Shown here: piece by piece, positions 17,561 through 29,144 of the stretch
Layout of the letters: every line of letters begins with the position of its first letter
Position numbering within the stretch: position 1 is the first letter of the stretch
The notes under the pieces: model-generated
Seen by the model: the letters and a program-made list of their open reading frames with translations, nothing else
Told to the model about the DNA's origin: nothing
The model's database searches: none
Position numbers and translations under genes: made by a program
Assembly (NCBI RefSeq): GCF_000526415.1
Contig: NZ_JAGA01000003.1
Span: 868,001-932,000 of the forward strand
Source of the DNA: Kallotenue papyrolyticum
GTDB taxonomy: Bacteria > Chloroflexota > Chloroflexia > Chloroflexales > Kallotenuaceae
Direction: 5' to 3'
DNA: 64,000 nt

Positions 17561-17693
17561 GGTTGACCTGTGGCAGCAAGCTGCCCGCGCGCCACATTGT
17601 ACCAGCCGCAGCCGTCCTCAGCCTACTGCCGGCCTGACATGCGGCTGATGCGCCAAAGCTTGCTAGCAGAAGCAGCAAAGGAGGAAACAGACC

Positions 17694-18596
17694 ATGGACC
17701 TGGGCATGATCGGTCTGGGGCGCATGGGCGGCAACATGACCGTCCGGCTGCTGCGTGACGGCCATCGCGTTGTGGCCTACGATCGCTCGGCGGCGGCGCT
17801 CCAGGCAGCCGGCGAGGCCGGCGCAGAGTGTGTGACGACACTGGAGGAGCTAACGCAGCGCTTGACACCACCCCGCACGATCTGGCTGATGATCCCGGCG
17901 GGCGCGCCCGTGGACGATACCATCGCGCGCCTGCTGCCGCTGCTGCAGCGCGGCGACCTGCTGATCGACGGCGGCAACTCCAACTACCGCGATTCACAAC
18001 GCCGCGCGGCCCAGCTCGCCGAGCACGGTATCGGCTTTGTGGATGTCGGCACCAGCGGCGGCATCTGGGGCCTCAGCGAGGGCTACTGCCTGATGGTCGG
18101 CGGCGCGGCAGCGGAGGTGGCGCGCATCGAGCCGGTGCTACGCTCGCTGGCGCCCGCCGGTGGCTATGCGCACGTCGGGCCATCCGGCGCCGGACATTAC
18201 GTCAAGATGATCCACAACGGCATCGAGTATGGCCTGATGCAGGCCTATGCCGAGGGCTTCGAACTGCTGCACGCCAAGCGCGAGTTCGACCTGGATCTGG
18301 CGCAGATCGCCGAGCTATGGCTGCATGGCAGCGTGGTGCGCTCCTGGCTGCTGGAGCTGGCGGCGCGCATGTTCGCCGCGGAGAGCGACCTGGCCACGCT
18401 CCGCGACTGGGTCGCCGACTCAGGCGAGGGACGCTGGACCGTGCAGGAGGCGATCGAGCTGGCCGTGCCCGCGCCGGTGATTGCCCTGGCGCTGATGCAG
18501 CGCTTCGCCTCGCGTCAGGAGACGTCGTTCGCCGCCAAAGTCGTGGCCGGGCTGCGCCACCAATTCGGCGGACACAGCCTCCAGCGCGCGGAGTAG
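17694..18596 (+). CDS. gnd: 6-phosphogluconate dehydrogenase, short NAD-type (GndA/YqeC)
   Basis: A 300-residue decarboxylating 6-phosphogluconate dehydrogenase of the short class (about 300 rather than 470 residues). GLGRMGGNM is the dinucleotide loop, IDGGNSNYRDS and VDVGTSGGIWGLSEGYCLMVGG the substrate sites, and HYVKMIHNGIEYGLMQAYAEGF carries the catalytic lysine and asparagine. It converts 6-phosphogluconate to ribulose-5-phosphate. AAAGGAGGAAAC precedes the ATG. It stands alone. Confidence 0.94.
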   Translation: MDLGMIGLGRMGGNMTVRLLRDGHRVVAYDRSAAALQAAGEAGAECVTTLEELTQRLTPPRTIWLMIPAGAPVDDTIARLLPLLQRGDLLIDGGNSNYRDSQRRAAQLAEHGIGFVDVGTSGGIWGLSEGYCLMVGGAAAEVARIEPVLRSLAPAGGYAHVGPSGAGHYVKMIHNGIEYGLMQAYAEGFELLHAKREFDLDLAQIAELWLHGSVVRSWLLELAARMFAAESDLATLRDWVADSGEGRWTVQEAIELAVPAPVIALALMQRFASRQETSFAAKVVAGLRHQFGGHSLQRAE

Positions 18597-18618
18597 GCGC
18601 GTCGCCGCGCGCCGACGG

Positions 18619-19476
18619 CTACGCTCCGTACCGGTCGCGCAGCCAGGCCTCACGCGCCTGCTGGGCCGTGGCGAACAACGCCTCCAGTGCGGCAGGATCG
18701 TCCAGGCGCTCGGCCAGCGTCTCGAGCAGGCGCGCCATCTGGCGCAGACGCAGCGCAATCGCGGCCGCGTTGGTCAGACAGATGTCGCGGTGCATGGTCA
18801 CGTCGCCCGACGCCAGACGCGTCATGTCGCGGTAGCCGCTGGCCGCCAGCCGCCGCAGCAGTGGCCAGTCGGGATCGCTGCTGGTGAGCTGCACCAACGC
18901 AGCCGCCAGCATAAAGGGAAGATGGCTCACCGCCGCCACCGCCGCATCGTGCGTCGCGGCGTCGATGCGCAAGGGCTGGGCGCCCAGGCGCTGCACCACG
19001 GCTTCGAGCGTCTCGACCGCCGCTGCCGGCGCGCCCGCCAACGGCGACAGGCACCAGACCGCGCCCTGGAACAGGTCGGCGCGCGCATGCTCGACGCCAT
19101 GCCGCTCCGATCCAGCCATGGGGTGGCCGCCAACAAAGGCCACGCTGTCGGGCAGCGCGGCGCCGGCCCACTCCAGCACCAGCGCCTTGGTGCTGGCCAC
19201 ATCGGTAACGATCGCCCCCGGCCGCAGCTGGGGCGCGATCGCTGCCAGCAGGTCGCGCACGGCCAACACCGGTGTGGCGAGCACCACCAGCTCCGCGTCG
19301 GCCACAGCGGCGCGCGGATCGTCGGCCAGCGTCTGGATCGCGCCACGCTGCAGCGCCGTCGCGCCCGCCGCCGGCGCGTGGTCCCAGCCGCGCACCTGTG
19401 CATCGGGCAGCGCGGCGCGCAGAGCCAGCCCCACCGATCCGCCGATCAATCCTAGCCCAAGAATGCTGACCTTCAC
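18619..19476 (-). CDS. tyrA: Prephenate dehydrogenase
   Basis: A 285-residue TyrA. The NAD-binding loop is [15 protein letters not shown]; later landmarks are [28 protein letters not shown] (the substrate-binding HPMAGSE) and [13 protein letters not shown]. It oxidatively decarboxylates prephenate to 4-hydroxyphenylpyruvate for tyrosine. No ACT domain is visible, so there may be no classical tyrosine feedback domain. It is the last gene of the aroH-aroF-tyrA unit, 80 bp after aroF. Confidence 0.93.
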   Translation of the reverse strand: MKVSILGLGLIGGSVGLALRAALPDAQVRGWDHAPAAGATALQRGAIQTLADDPRAAVADAELVVLATPVLAVRDLLAAIAPQLRPGAIVTDVASTKALVLEWAGAALPDSVAFVGGHPMAGSERHGVEHARADLFQGAVWCLSPLAGAPAAAVETLEAVVQRLGAQPLRIDAATHDAAVAAVSHLPFMLAAALVQLTSSDPDWPLLRRLAASGYRDMTRLASGDVTMHRDICLTNAAAIALRLRQMARLLETLAERLDDPAALEALFATAQQAREAWLRDRYGA

Positions 19477-19556
19477 GGTGGAGCATTATCGCCGAGCAAG
19501 GCCCAACCGGCAAGCCGGCGTGACGGTGCAACGCCGGCGGCCACCGCCGCGTGTCG

Positions 19557-20597
19557 TCAGATCGTTGAGAGCGGCTCAGGCGTCAGGCTGCGACCGAGCG
19601 CCTGGGCCACCGCCTGCGCCTGCTGCATCAGACGTCCGAAGTTCTCCAGCGTCAGCGATTGCGCGCCGTCCGACAGCGCGCGATCCGGATCGGGATGCAC
19701 CTCGACGATCAGGCCGTCGGCGCCGGCCGCGATCGCCGCCAGCGAGAGCGGCGGCACCAGGTACCACTTGCCGGTGCCGTGGCTGGGATCGGCGATCACC
19801 GGCAGGTGCGACAGGCGCTTGACCAGCGCCACTGCATTGAGATCGAAGGTGTTGCGCGTCGCGGTTTCGAAGGTGCGAATGCCGCGCTCACAGAGGATCA
19901 CCTGGCGATTGCCCTGGGCCATGATGTACTCGGCGGCCAGCAGCCACTCCTCGATCGTCGCCGCCAGACCGCGCTTGAGCAACACCGGCTTGTCGGTGCG
20001 CCCCACCTCCTCCAGCAGCAAGTAGTTCTGCATGTTGCGCGCGCCGATTTGGAACACGTCGGTGTACTGGCCGACCACCGGCACATCGGCGGGCGTCATC
20101 ACCTCGGTGACAATCGCCAGGCCGGTGCGTTCGCGCGCCTCGGCCAGCAGTTCCAGGCCCTGCTCGCCCAGGCCACGGAAAGCGTAGGGCGAGGTGCGCG
20201 GCTTGTAGGCCCCGCCACGCAGCAGCTTCGCGCCGCGCTCGCGCACGCCCTCGGCGGTGCGCAGCAGTTGATCACGGCTTTCTACCGAGCACGGCCCGGC
20301 CATGACCACCAGCTCGTTGCCGCCGATCTCCACATCGCGCACGCGCACCACCGTGTCGAGCGGGTGAAATTCGCGGCTGGCCAACTTGTACGGCGCGGTG
20401 ATGCGCAGCGTCTTCTCCACGCCGGGCAGCGCTTCCAGCGCCTGACCCAACCCTGCGGGGATGGGTGCCCCCAGCACGCCGATCACCACCCGTTCCTCAC
20501 CCTGCGAAAGCTCGCCCTTCAAATTGAAGGTTCCGAGACGGTCCAACACTTCGTTGATCTGCATGGTGGTTGCTCCTGGCCGCATAACGACGATCAT
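19557..20597 (-). CDS. aroF: DAHP synthase, AroF type Ibeta with N-terminal ferredoxin-like domain
   Basis: A 346-residue 3-deoxy-D-arabino-heptulosonate-7-phosphate synthase. The first 70 residues ([19 protein letters not shown]...) are the ferredoxin-like regulatory domain known from Thermotoga, where it senses Tyr/Phe. The barrel has [47 protein letters not shown] and [10 protein letters not shown], which bind PEP, E4P and metal. It catalyses the first step of the shikimate pathway. The ATG at 20597 has AGGAG at good distance. Confidence 0.95.
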   Translation of the reverse strand: MIVVMRPGATTMQINEVLDRLGTFNLKGELSQGEERVVIGVLGAPIPAGLGQALEALPGVEKTLRITAPYKLASREFHPLDTVVRVRDVEIGGNELVVMAGPCSVESRDQLLRTAEGVRERGAKLLRGGAYKPRTSPYAFRGLGEQGLELLAEARERTGLAIVTEVMTPADVPVVGQYTDVFQIGARNMQNYLLLEEVGRTDKPVLLKRGLAATIEEWLLAAEYIMAQGNRQVILCERGIRTFETATRNTFDLNAVALVKRLSHLPVIADPSHGTGKWYLVPPLSLAAIAAGADGLIVEVHPDPDRALSDGAQSLTLENFGRLMQQAQAVAQALGRSLTPEPLSTI

Positions 20598-20658
20598 ATG
20601 CTCAGCTCCTGTGTGGCATTGAACAGCGGGGTGACCACCCGTCCTGACGGACATCGGA

Positions 20659-21054
20659 TCACCCCACAACCTCGTTCAGCGTGACAACCTCGGCGCGATC
20701 GGGACGCAAGCGTTCCGCGCCGCGGATGTAGATGTGTTGGATCTCACGTTGGCTTTTGGTGGTGTTCCAGTGGATCAGCACGCGGATGCAGCGTGGCAGG
20801 GCGTTAGGCACGGCGATCTCGCGGCTGCACAACAGCGGCACGTCGATCCAGCCCAACTGACGAGCCGCCAGCGCCGGAAATTCGGCATCCAGATCGGACG
20901 TAACGGTGAAGATAGCACTGGCGACATCGGCGCTGTCGATGGCGTTGGCCGCCACGATCAGCGACAGCAGCTCGCGGGTTGCCGACAGGATCGCCTCGGA
21001 TGTGTTGGCCGCAGCGGTGGTGGCGCCGCGCACCCCCCGACAGTAGATGAGCAT
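20659..21054 (-). CDS. aroH: Chorismate mutase, AroH type
   Basis: A 131-residue monofunctional chorismate mutase of the trimeric AroH fold. [10 protein letters not shown] provides the active-site arginine near residue 9, and [23 protein letters not shown] provides the Glu and Arg known from the Bacillus enzyme. It turns chorismate into prephenate. AAAGGAGGCC precedes the ATG. As the first structural gene after the WFYFYFF leader, it is directly under attenuation control. Confidence 0.95.
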   Translation of the reverse strand: MLIYCRGVRGATTAAANTSEAILSATRELLSLIVAANAIDSADVASAIFTVTSDLDAEFPALAARQLGWIDVPLLCSREIAVPNALPRCIRVLIHWNTTKSQREIQHIYIRGAERLRPDRAEVVTLNEVVG

Positions 21055-21137
21055 GCTGGCCTCCTTTCATCGGTCACGGCGGCGTGACGGGCGCCAGCAG
21101 CGTCGGTGGCGGCGGGATCAACGACGGGATAAACGAA

Positions 21138-21168
21138 GGGAGCGTGGGCGGTGCTGCCTCACGCTCCC
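21138..21168 (-). terminator. Attenuator terminator (3:4 hairpin) upstream of aroH
   Basis: Arms of nine bases pair perfectly (GGGAGCGTG with CACGCTCCC) around a 13-nt loop; read leftward it is followed by TTCGTTT, a weak U-tract. Its 5' arm can instead pair with TCAG/AGCG partners in the leader (21162-21171 with 21195-21204), forming an antiterminator. Confidence 0.75.
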
Positions 21169-21198
21169 TGACTTCACGATTGTGTGAACACGCATCAG

Positions 21199-21273
21199 TT
21201 AGCGATCAGCAGCTTGCCTCGCTCCCGTAAAAAAGTAAAAGTAAAACCAGTTGCTGCTGATGATGCGCTTCAC
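21199..21273 (-). CDS. Aromatic leader peptide (24 aa, contains WFYFYFF)
   Basis: A 24-codon ORF starts with GTG at 21273, preceded by GAGGA six bases away, and ends with TAA at 21199. It encodes a run of Trp-Phe-Tyr-Phe-Tyr-Phe-Phe at residues 9-15. This is the hallmark of attenuator leader peptides such as pheL. Flanking codons form both arms of the 1:2 hairpin (21253-21267 with 21191-21213). It should have no function other than letting the ribosome sense charged tRNA-Phe/Tyr/Trp. Confidence 0.85.
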   Translation of the reverse strand: MKRIISSNWFYFYFFTGARQAADR

Positions 21274-21298
21274 GATGTTTCCTCGTCGCTCTGGGCAG

Positions 21299-21327
21299 AC
21301 TATAGCACAGCCGCCGCTGCCTGTCAA
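21299..21327 (-). promoter_or_regulatory. Sigma70 promoter of the aro operon
   Basis: Read leftward: TTGACA (21327-21322), a 17-bp spacer, TATAGT (21304-21299). Transcription should start near 21292, about 19 bases before the leader peptide start. Confidence 0.85.
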
Positions 21328-21443
21328 GCACCGGCGTGCGACCCGGGCACAGCAAACGGCGCGCTGCGTGATACAATGCACAACCGGTTCCATGCCTAAT
21401 GCTCCGTCGCCACGCGCGACGATAGGTGTTTTGGGAGGCTTTC

Positions 21444-22487
21444 ATGGCTGACAAAGTGTTGGTAACCGGCGGCGCAGGCTTTCTGGGGATCAATCTGCTG
21501 CGCTTTCTGCATGCCAAAGGCTACGAACTGGTCTCGCTGGATATCGCGCCCTTCGACTATCCTGATATGCAGGGCAAGGTCACCGCGATCCGCGGCGATA
21601 TCCGCAACCGCGCCGATGTGGAACGCGCCATGCAGGACGTAGCGATCGTGGTGCACACCGCGGCAGCGCTGCCGCTCTACTCGCCGCGCGATATCTATAC
21701 CACCGATGTGGAGGGCACGCGCCTGCTGCTGCAGGTGGCGCAGGAGCGCGGTGTCCAACGCTTCATCATGATCTCCTCGACGGCGGTCTATGGCATTCCC
21801 GATCACCATCCGATCTACGAAACCGACCGGCTGGAAGGGGTAGGACCTTACGGCCAGGCCAAGATTCAGGCCGAGATGGTCTGTCTGGAGTACCGCGCCC
21901 GGGGCATGGTCGTGCCGATCATTCGTCCCAAGTCGTTTATCGGGCCGGAGCGGCTGGGGGTCTTTGCTTTGCTCTACGACTGGGCGCTGGACGGGCGCAA
22001 CTTCCCGCTGATCGGCAGCGGCAAGAACCGCTACCAATTGCTGGATGTCGAGGATCTGTGCGAGGCGATCTACCTGACCATGACGCTGCCCGCCGAGGTG
22101 GTCAACGACACCTTCAATATCGGCGCGAAAGAGTTCGGCACCATGAAGGAGGACTACCAGGCCGTGCTGGACTACGCCGGCTTCGGCAAGCGGGTGATCC
22201 CCTTCCCGGCAGCGCCAGCGATCTGGGTACTGCGTCTGCTGGAGAAGCTGGGCGTGTCGCCGCTCTACAAGTGGGTCTATGAGACAGCGGCCAAGGACTC
22301 GTTCGTCTCGATCGAGAAGGCGCAGCAGCGGCTCGGCTGGGAGCCCAAGTACAGCAACAAGGATGCGCTGTTGCGCAACTTCAAGTGGTACATCGAGAAC
22401 CGCCAGAGCTTCCAGAACAAGTCCGGCGTATCGCACCGCGTGCCGTGGAAGCAGGGCGCGCTGGCGCTGCTCAAAAAGGCGTTCTGA
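21444..22487 (+). CDS. NAD-dependent epimerase/dehydratase (extended SDR)
   Basis: A 347-residue extended SDR. VLVTGGAGFLGINLL is the NAD loop, ISSTAVYG and PYGQAKIQAE carry the catalytic Ser/Tyr-x3-Lys, and IRPKSFIGPERLG is the substrate region. It is related to sugar-nucleotide or steroid/sterol-type 4-epimerases; the exact substrate is unclear. The ATG at 21444 follows GGGAGG. It is monocistronic and divergent from the aro leader. Confidence 0.85.
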   Translation: MADKVLVTGGAGFLGINLLRFLHAKGYELVSLDIAPFDYPDMQGKVTAIRGDIRNRADVERAMQDVAIVVHTAAALPLYSPRDIYTTDVEGTRLLLQVAQERGVQRFIMISSTAVYGIPDHHPIYETDRLEGVGPYGQAKIQAEMVCLEYRARGMVVPIIRPKSFIGPERLGVFALLYDWALDGRNFPLIGSGKNRYQLLDVEDLCEAIYLTMTLPAEVVNDTFNIGAKEFGTMKEDYQAVLDYAGFGKRVIPFPAAPAIWVLRLLEKLGVSPLYKWVYETAAKDSFVSIEKAQQRLGWEPKYSNKDALLRNFKWYIENRQSFQNKSGVSHRVPWKQGALALLKKAF

Positions 22488-22539
22488 TCAGCGGACTGGG
22501 GGCGCGGCACGCGACCACGCCCCCACGCCGGCGCACCGC

Positions 22540-23310
22540 TCAGCGCGGCGCCATGCGCAACGCGCCGTCGAGCCGCACCACGGTACCGTTGAGCATGGGA
22601 TTTTCGATGATGTGCTGCACCAGCGCGGCATACTCGGCGGGCTGGCCCAGGCGCGAGGGGAACGGCACCTGCTGCGCCAGCGACTGCCGCGCCGCTTCGG
22701 GCAGCCCGGCCAGCATCGGGGTATCGAAGATACCGGGCGCGATCGCCACCACGCGGATGCCATGCCGCGCCAGCTCGCGCGCCAGCGGCAGGGTCATGCC
22801 GGCCACGCCGGCCTTGGAGGCAGCATAGGCCGGCTGGCCGATCTGCCCCTCAAAGGCGGCGACCGAGGCGGTCATGACGATCACGCCACGCTCGCCGTCG
22901 GGACCGCGCGGCGCGTTCTCGGCCATGGCTGCCGCCGCCAGCCGCACAACGTTGAAGGTGCCTACCAGGTTGACCTGGATCACCCGCGTGAACAGGTCGA
23001 GCGCGTGCGGCCCGTTGCGCCCCAGCAGCTTCTCGGCCACACCGATACCGGCGCAGCAGATCGCGCCATGCACCGCGCCGAAGTGTTCGCGCGCCGCCGC
23101 GATCGCCGCGCCCACCTCCGCCTCGGCGGTGACATCCATACGCACAAAGCGGGCCGCCGCGCCCAGCTCGTCGGCCAGCGCCGCGCCCGCCGGCTGATTG
23201 ACATCGCCGATGATCACCCGGGCGCCGCCGGCCACCAGCCGCCGCGCCGTGGCCGCGCCCAGGCCGGAGGCGGCCCCACTGATCACAAAGGTTGCGTCAC
23301 GCAGCTCCAC
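22540..23310 (-). CDS. Short-chain dehydrogenase, 3-hydroxyacyl-CoA dehydrogenase type
   Basis: A 256-residue classical [17 protein letters not shown] is the cofactor loop, [21 protein letters not shown] holds the Ser/Tyr/Lys triad, and [16 protein letters not shown] is a segment typical of HSD17B10-type 3-hydroxy-2-methylbutyryl/3-hydroxyacyl-CoA dehydrogenases. It likely oxidises a hydroxyacyl-CoA. It ends the TetR-headed catabolic operon, 15 bp after the thiolase gene. Confidence 0.87.
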   Translation of the reverse strand: MELRDATFVISGAASGLGAATARRLVAGGARVIIGDVNQPAGAALADELGAAARFVRMDVTAEAEVGAAIAAAREHFGAVHGAICCAGIGVAEKLLGRNGPHALDLFTRVIQVNLVGTFNVVRLAAAAMAENAPRGPDGERGVIVMTASVAAFEGQIGQPAYAASKAGVAGMTLPLARELARHGIRVVAIAPGIFDTPMLAGLPEAARQSLAQQVPFPSRLGQPAEYAALVQHIIENPMLNGTVVRLDGALRMAPR

Positions 23311-23325
23311 ACCTGTGCCTCCTCG

Positions 23326-24494
23326 CTAAGCATCCGCCGCGATGCGTTCGATAATCGTCGCGTTGGCCATGCCGCCGCCCTCGCAGATCGTCGCCAGGCC
23401 GTAGCGCCCGCCGCGCCGCTCCAGCTCATGCAGCAGCGTGGTCATGATCCGCGCGCCGGACGCGCCCAGGGGGTGACCCAGCGCAATCGCGCCGCCGTTG
23501 ACGTTGACGCGCGCCGGGTCAGCGCCCAGCGCGCGCTGCCAGGCCAACACCACCGAAGCAAAGGCCTCGTTGACCTCGCAGAGGTCGATCGACTCCAGTG
23601 GCAAGCCGGCGCGTTGCAGCGCGCATTGGGTCGCAGGGATTGGGCCGGTCAGCATCGTGACCGGATCGACGCCGGCCAGCGCGAAGCTGACGAAGCGCGC
23701 ACGAGGACGTAGCCCCAGGGCCCGCGCCCGCTCGACGCTGGCGATCAGCACCGCACTGGCGCCATCCGAGATCTGGCTGGCGTTGCCGGCGGTGATCAGC
23801 TCCAGATGGGCAAAGGCCGGCGGCAGAGCCGCCATCTTCTCCGGCGAGGTATCGTGGCGCACGCCCTCGTCGGCGCTGACGCAGCGGCCATCCGGCAGGC
23901 GCACCGGCACGATCTCGTTCGCAAAACGGCCATCGCGCTGGGCGGCGGCAGCGCGGCGATGACTTTCCAGGCCGTAGGCATCCAGCGCGGCGCGACTCAG
24001 CGCCCAGCGCCGCGCCACCAGCTCCGCCGCCAGCGCCTGGTCGAACCAGCCGCGCTCCAGGCCGTAGCGTCGACGCAGCCCCTCGCTCAACGGCGTGCCG
24101 GGACCGTTCTGCACCGTACACAGGATCGGCACGCGCGTCATCGACTCGACGCCACCGGCGATCACCAGGTCGTAGGCGCCGGCGATCACACCCTGCGCCG
24201 CGAAGTGGATCGCCTGCAGGCTCGACCCGCACTGCCGGTCGATGGTCGTGGCCGGCACGCTTTCGGGCAGCCCGGCGGCCAGCCAGGCGTTGCGCGCGAT
24301 GTTGGCCGCTTGCTCGCCCACCTGATCGACACAGCCGATGATCACGTCATCGACCTGGGCCGGATCGATGCCCGTGCGCTCGATCAGCGTCACCAACAGT
24401 CCGCCCAGCAGCTCGACGGGATGAACTTCGCGCAGCGCGCCGCCGCGTTTGCCGATCGGCGTGCGCAGCGCCGCAACAATCACCGCGTCGCGCA

Positions 24495-24495
<1 letters not shown>
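23326..24495 (-). CDS. Thiolase (acetyl-CoA C-acyltransferase)
   Basis: A 389-residue thiolase. DRQCGSSLQAIHFAAQ has the nucleophilic Cys; NVNGGAIALGHPLGASGARI and CEGGGMANA have the His and second Cys. It cleaves 3-ketoacyl-CoA with CoA. Its ATG overlaps the stop of the acyl-CoA synthetase gene by one base (TGATG), so the two are translationally coupled. Confidence 0.94.
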
Positions 24496-26159
<1,664 letters not shown>

Positions 26160-26200
26160 ACCAGCCTCCCCGGCGGGGCGGTGCTGCGCCCCGACCTCTG

Positions 26201-27054
26201 CTAGCTAGCCGCGCCCTCCCCAGCGGGGCGCGTCCCTTCCTCAACGGCTACCAGCGGCAGATCGCGCTCGCGTGCCCAGGCGGCCGCGTCGCGCGTAGCG
26301 AAGATGCGCGCCAGATCGGCGTGCGTCGGCGCAGACAGGCCCAGCAGCGCCGTCAACCGCTGCCAGAATCGCGGCTCCAGCGCGGCCAGCGCAACCCAGC
26401 CGACGCGCGCCGGGTAGAGGCCATAGCCCGGCCAGCCGCCACCCAAGGGTCCATCCGGCTGGGTCAGGCCGTAGCGCCAGGGCGCAGCCAGCTCACGTGC
26501 GGTATCGGCCAGCGCCACCTCGGCATAGCCGGCCGGCCCGCCCCGCGCGCGGACGAGTAACAGCGCCAGCGCCGCGCTGACGGCGCGTTCCGCTCCGGCC
26601 AGGTCGGCCAGCAGCGCACGCGGCAGCGCAGGTGGCGTGAGCAACCCGGCCTGCGCCTGGTAGGTCAGATCGTGGCCGGGCCGTTCGGCCTGGGCGCCGG
26701 CCGCGCCCACGATCGCTACCTGACAGAGCCGGGGATAGCGCCGCTGCAGACCAGCCCAGTCCAGGCCGAGGCGGGCCAGCGCGCGGGGCCGCATGGCAGT
26801 CAGCAGCAGATCGGCCTCGTCCAGCAGCGCAGCCAGCCGTTCGCGCTCCGGCGGCGCTTTGAGGTCGAGCCGCAGCACGCGCTGCTCGGCGCTCAGGTGC
26901 GCGTACCACGGCGGACAGATGCGCGCCAGCGGATCGCCATCCGGCGGCTCGACTTTGGTGACGCGCGCGCCGAGCTGCTGCAGCCGCGCCGCCGCCCAGG
27001 GGCCCGGCAGGTTGATCGCCAGGTTGACGATGTGCCAGCCGTCCAGGGCCCGCA

Positions 27055-27055
<1 letters not shown>
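26201..27055 (-). CDS. CaiB/BaiF family CoA-transferase or AMACR-like racemase (short)
   Basis: A 284-residue class III CoA-transferase-fold protein. LPGPWAAARLQQLGARVTKVEPPDGDP is the family N-terminus and PGHDLTYQAQAGLL carries the catalytic Asp (Asp129); GHDxxY is closer to alpha-methylacyl-CoA racemase than to formyl-CoA transferase. It is about 80 residues shorter than normal members, missing part of the C-terminal half, but shows no frameshift. The ATG at 27055 overlaps the acyl-CoA dehydrogenase stop by one base (TGATG). Confidence 0.75.
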
Positions 27056-28199
<1,144 letters not shown>

Positions 28200-28215
<16 letters not shown>

Positions 28216-28823
28216 ACCTCCCTCCCCGGGGCCTGGGCCGGACGCGCCGCTTCGGCGACGAACACGCCCTGACTCAGGTAGTCCAGCAACGCATCGGCGA
28301 TCTGCGCGGGCTGGTACGATCCCGCGGGCCGAAAGCACAACACCGCCCAGTTGATCGCGCCGAAGCAGAGCAGCCGCACCAGCCGCACATCGACGCCGGG
28401 CCGCACCACGCCGGCCTGTTGCGCCGCTGCCAGCGTCTCGGCCCACAGCGCTTCGTAGGCATCGCGCACGCGCGCCACCTCGGCCTGCGCAGCCGGACTC
28501 AGCGCGCGTGTTTCGTACAACAGCGCCGACACGTACTCCTGATGTTCCAGACAGGCCAGCAGATGGGCGCGCAACCCGGCGCGGATGCGCAGCAGCGGAT
28601 CGTCGCAGTCGGCCATGGCCTGCGCCACCGCCACCTGGACCAGCTCCACGCCCTGGCGCATCACGGCCACCAACAGATCTTCTTTGCCGGGGAAGTGGTA
28701 GTAGAGCGCCGCCGAGGTCACGCCCAGCGCGGCAGCGAGATCGCGCATCGAGGTCGCCGCATAGCCGCGTGCGTGGAACAGACGCGCTGCCGCGCGCACG
28801 ATCTCCTGCTGCCGTGGGAGCAT
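28200..28823 (-). CDS. TetR-family regulator of the acyl-CoA catabolic operon
   Basis: A 207-residue TetR protein with HTH residues about 8-52 ([44 protein letters not shown], read in two parts). The ATG at 28823 is the one directly downstream of the palindromic operator. First gene of a leftward operon of acyl-CoA dehydrogenase, CaiB-like, acyl-CoA synthetase, thiolase and SDR, so it probably responds to an acyl-CoA, like FadR/PaaR-type TetR proteins. Confidence 0.88.
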
Positions 28824-28841
28824 AGCGACCACACTGTCCGC

Positions 28842-28861
28842 CTTACTAAGCGCTTGGTAAG
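28842..28861. promoter_or_regulatory. TetR-type operator CTTACTAAGCGCTTGGTAAG
   Basis: A 20-bp near-perfect palindrome 18 bp upstream of the TetR start codon (one mismatched pair). The TNACxAAGCGCTTxGTNA form is the classic operator of acyl-CoA-responsive TetR repressors, supporting autoregulation. Confidence 0.8.
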
Positions 28862-28914
28862 GGCAGGGTAGCACAGCGGGACGCGGTGATCAAGGGGGAA
28901 ACCTCACCTTCCGA

Positions 28915-28943
28915 TTGACAGCCCTCGCGCCGCGTGGTATACT
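28915..28943 (+). promoter_or_regulatory. Sigma70 promoter of the arginine operon
   Basis: TTGACA (28915-28920), a 17-bp spacer, TATACT (28938-28943). The start should be around 28950, only a few bases before the ATG at 28954, so the leader peptide may be translated from an almost leaderless mRNA. Confidence 0.88.
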
Positions 28944-28953
28944 CGCGCCGGAC

Positions 28954-29028
28954 ATGAACACGCAGCATGCACATATGACGATGCTCCGTTTCCGTCGTCG
29001 TACGCAGCCGGACGATCCGTCTGGTTAG
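28954..29028 (+). CDS. Arginine leader peptide (contains LRFRRR)
   Basis: A 24-codon ORF from ATG 28954 to TAG at 29026-29028; ATGs at 28975 and 28981 are in the same frame. It has four arginine codons in five (CGT TTC CGT CGT CGT, 28987-29001). The following codons form the 1:2 hairpin (CCGGACG 29008-29014 with CGTCTGG 29018-29024). No good Shine-Dalgarno is seen, so translation is either leaderless from 28954 or weak from an inner ATG. It fits the role of an arginine-tRNA sensor. Confidence 0.75.
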   Translation: MNTQHAHMTMLRFRRRTQPDDPSG

Positions 29029-29055
29029 GTGCGCTTGCGTGTGATTCACCGAAGC

Positions 29056-29082
29056 AGCTCTGCCAGACGGCAGGGCTTTTTT
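29056..29082 (+). terminator. Attenuator terminator upstream of argG
   Basis: AGCTCTGCC (29056-29064) pairs with GGCAGGGCT (29069-29077), loop AGAC, then TTTTTT. The segment CCAGACGG (29063-29070), which covers its loop and parts of both arms, is a perfect 8-bp complement of CCGTCTGG at 29017-29024, giving a competing antiterminator. Confidence 0.9.
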
Positions 29083-29144
29083 GATGCTCAACGGCGAGCA
29101 GACCGGGGCGGCGTCGCCACTCAGCATCGAAAAGGAGCACAAGC

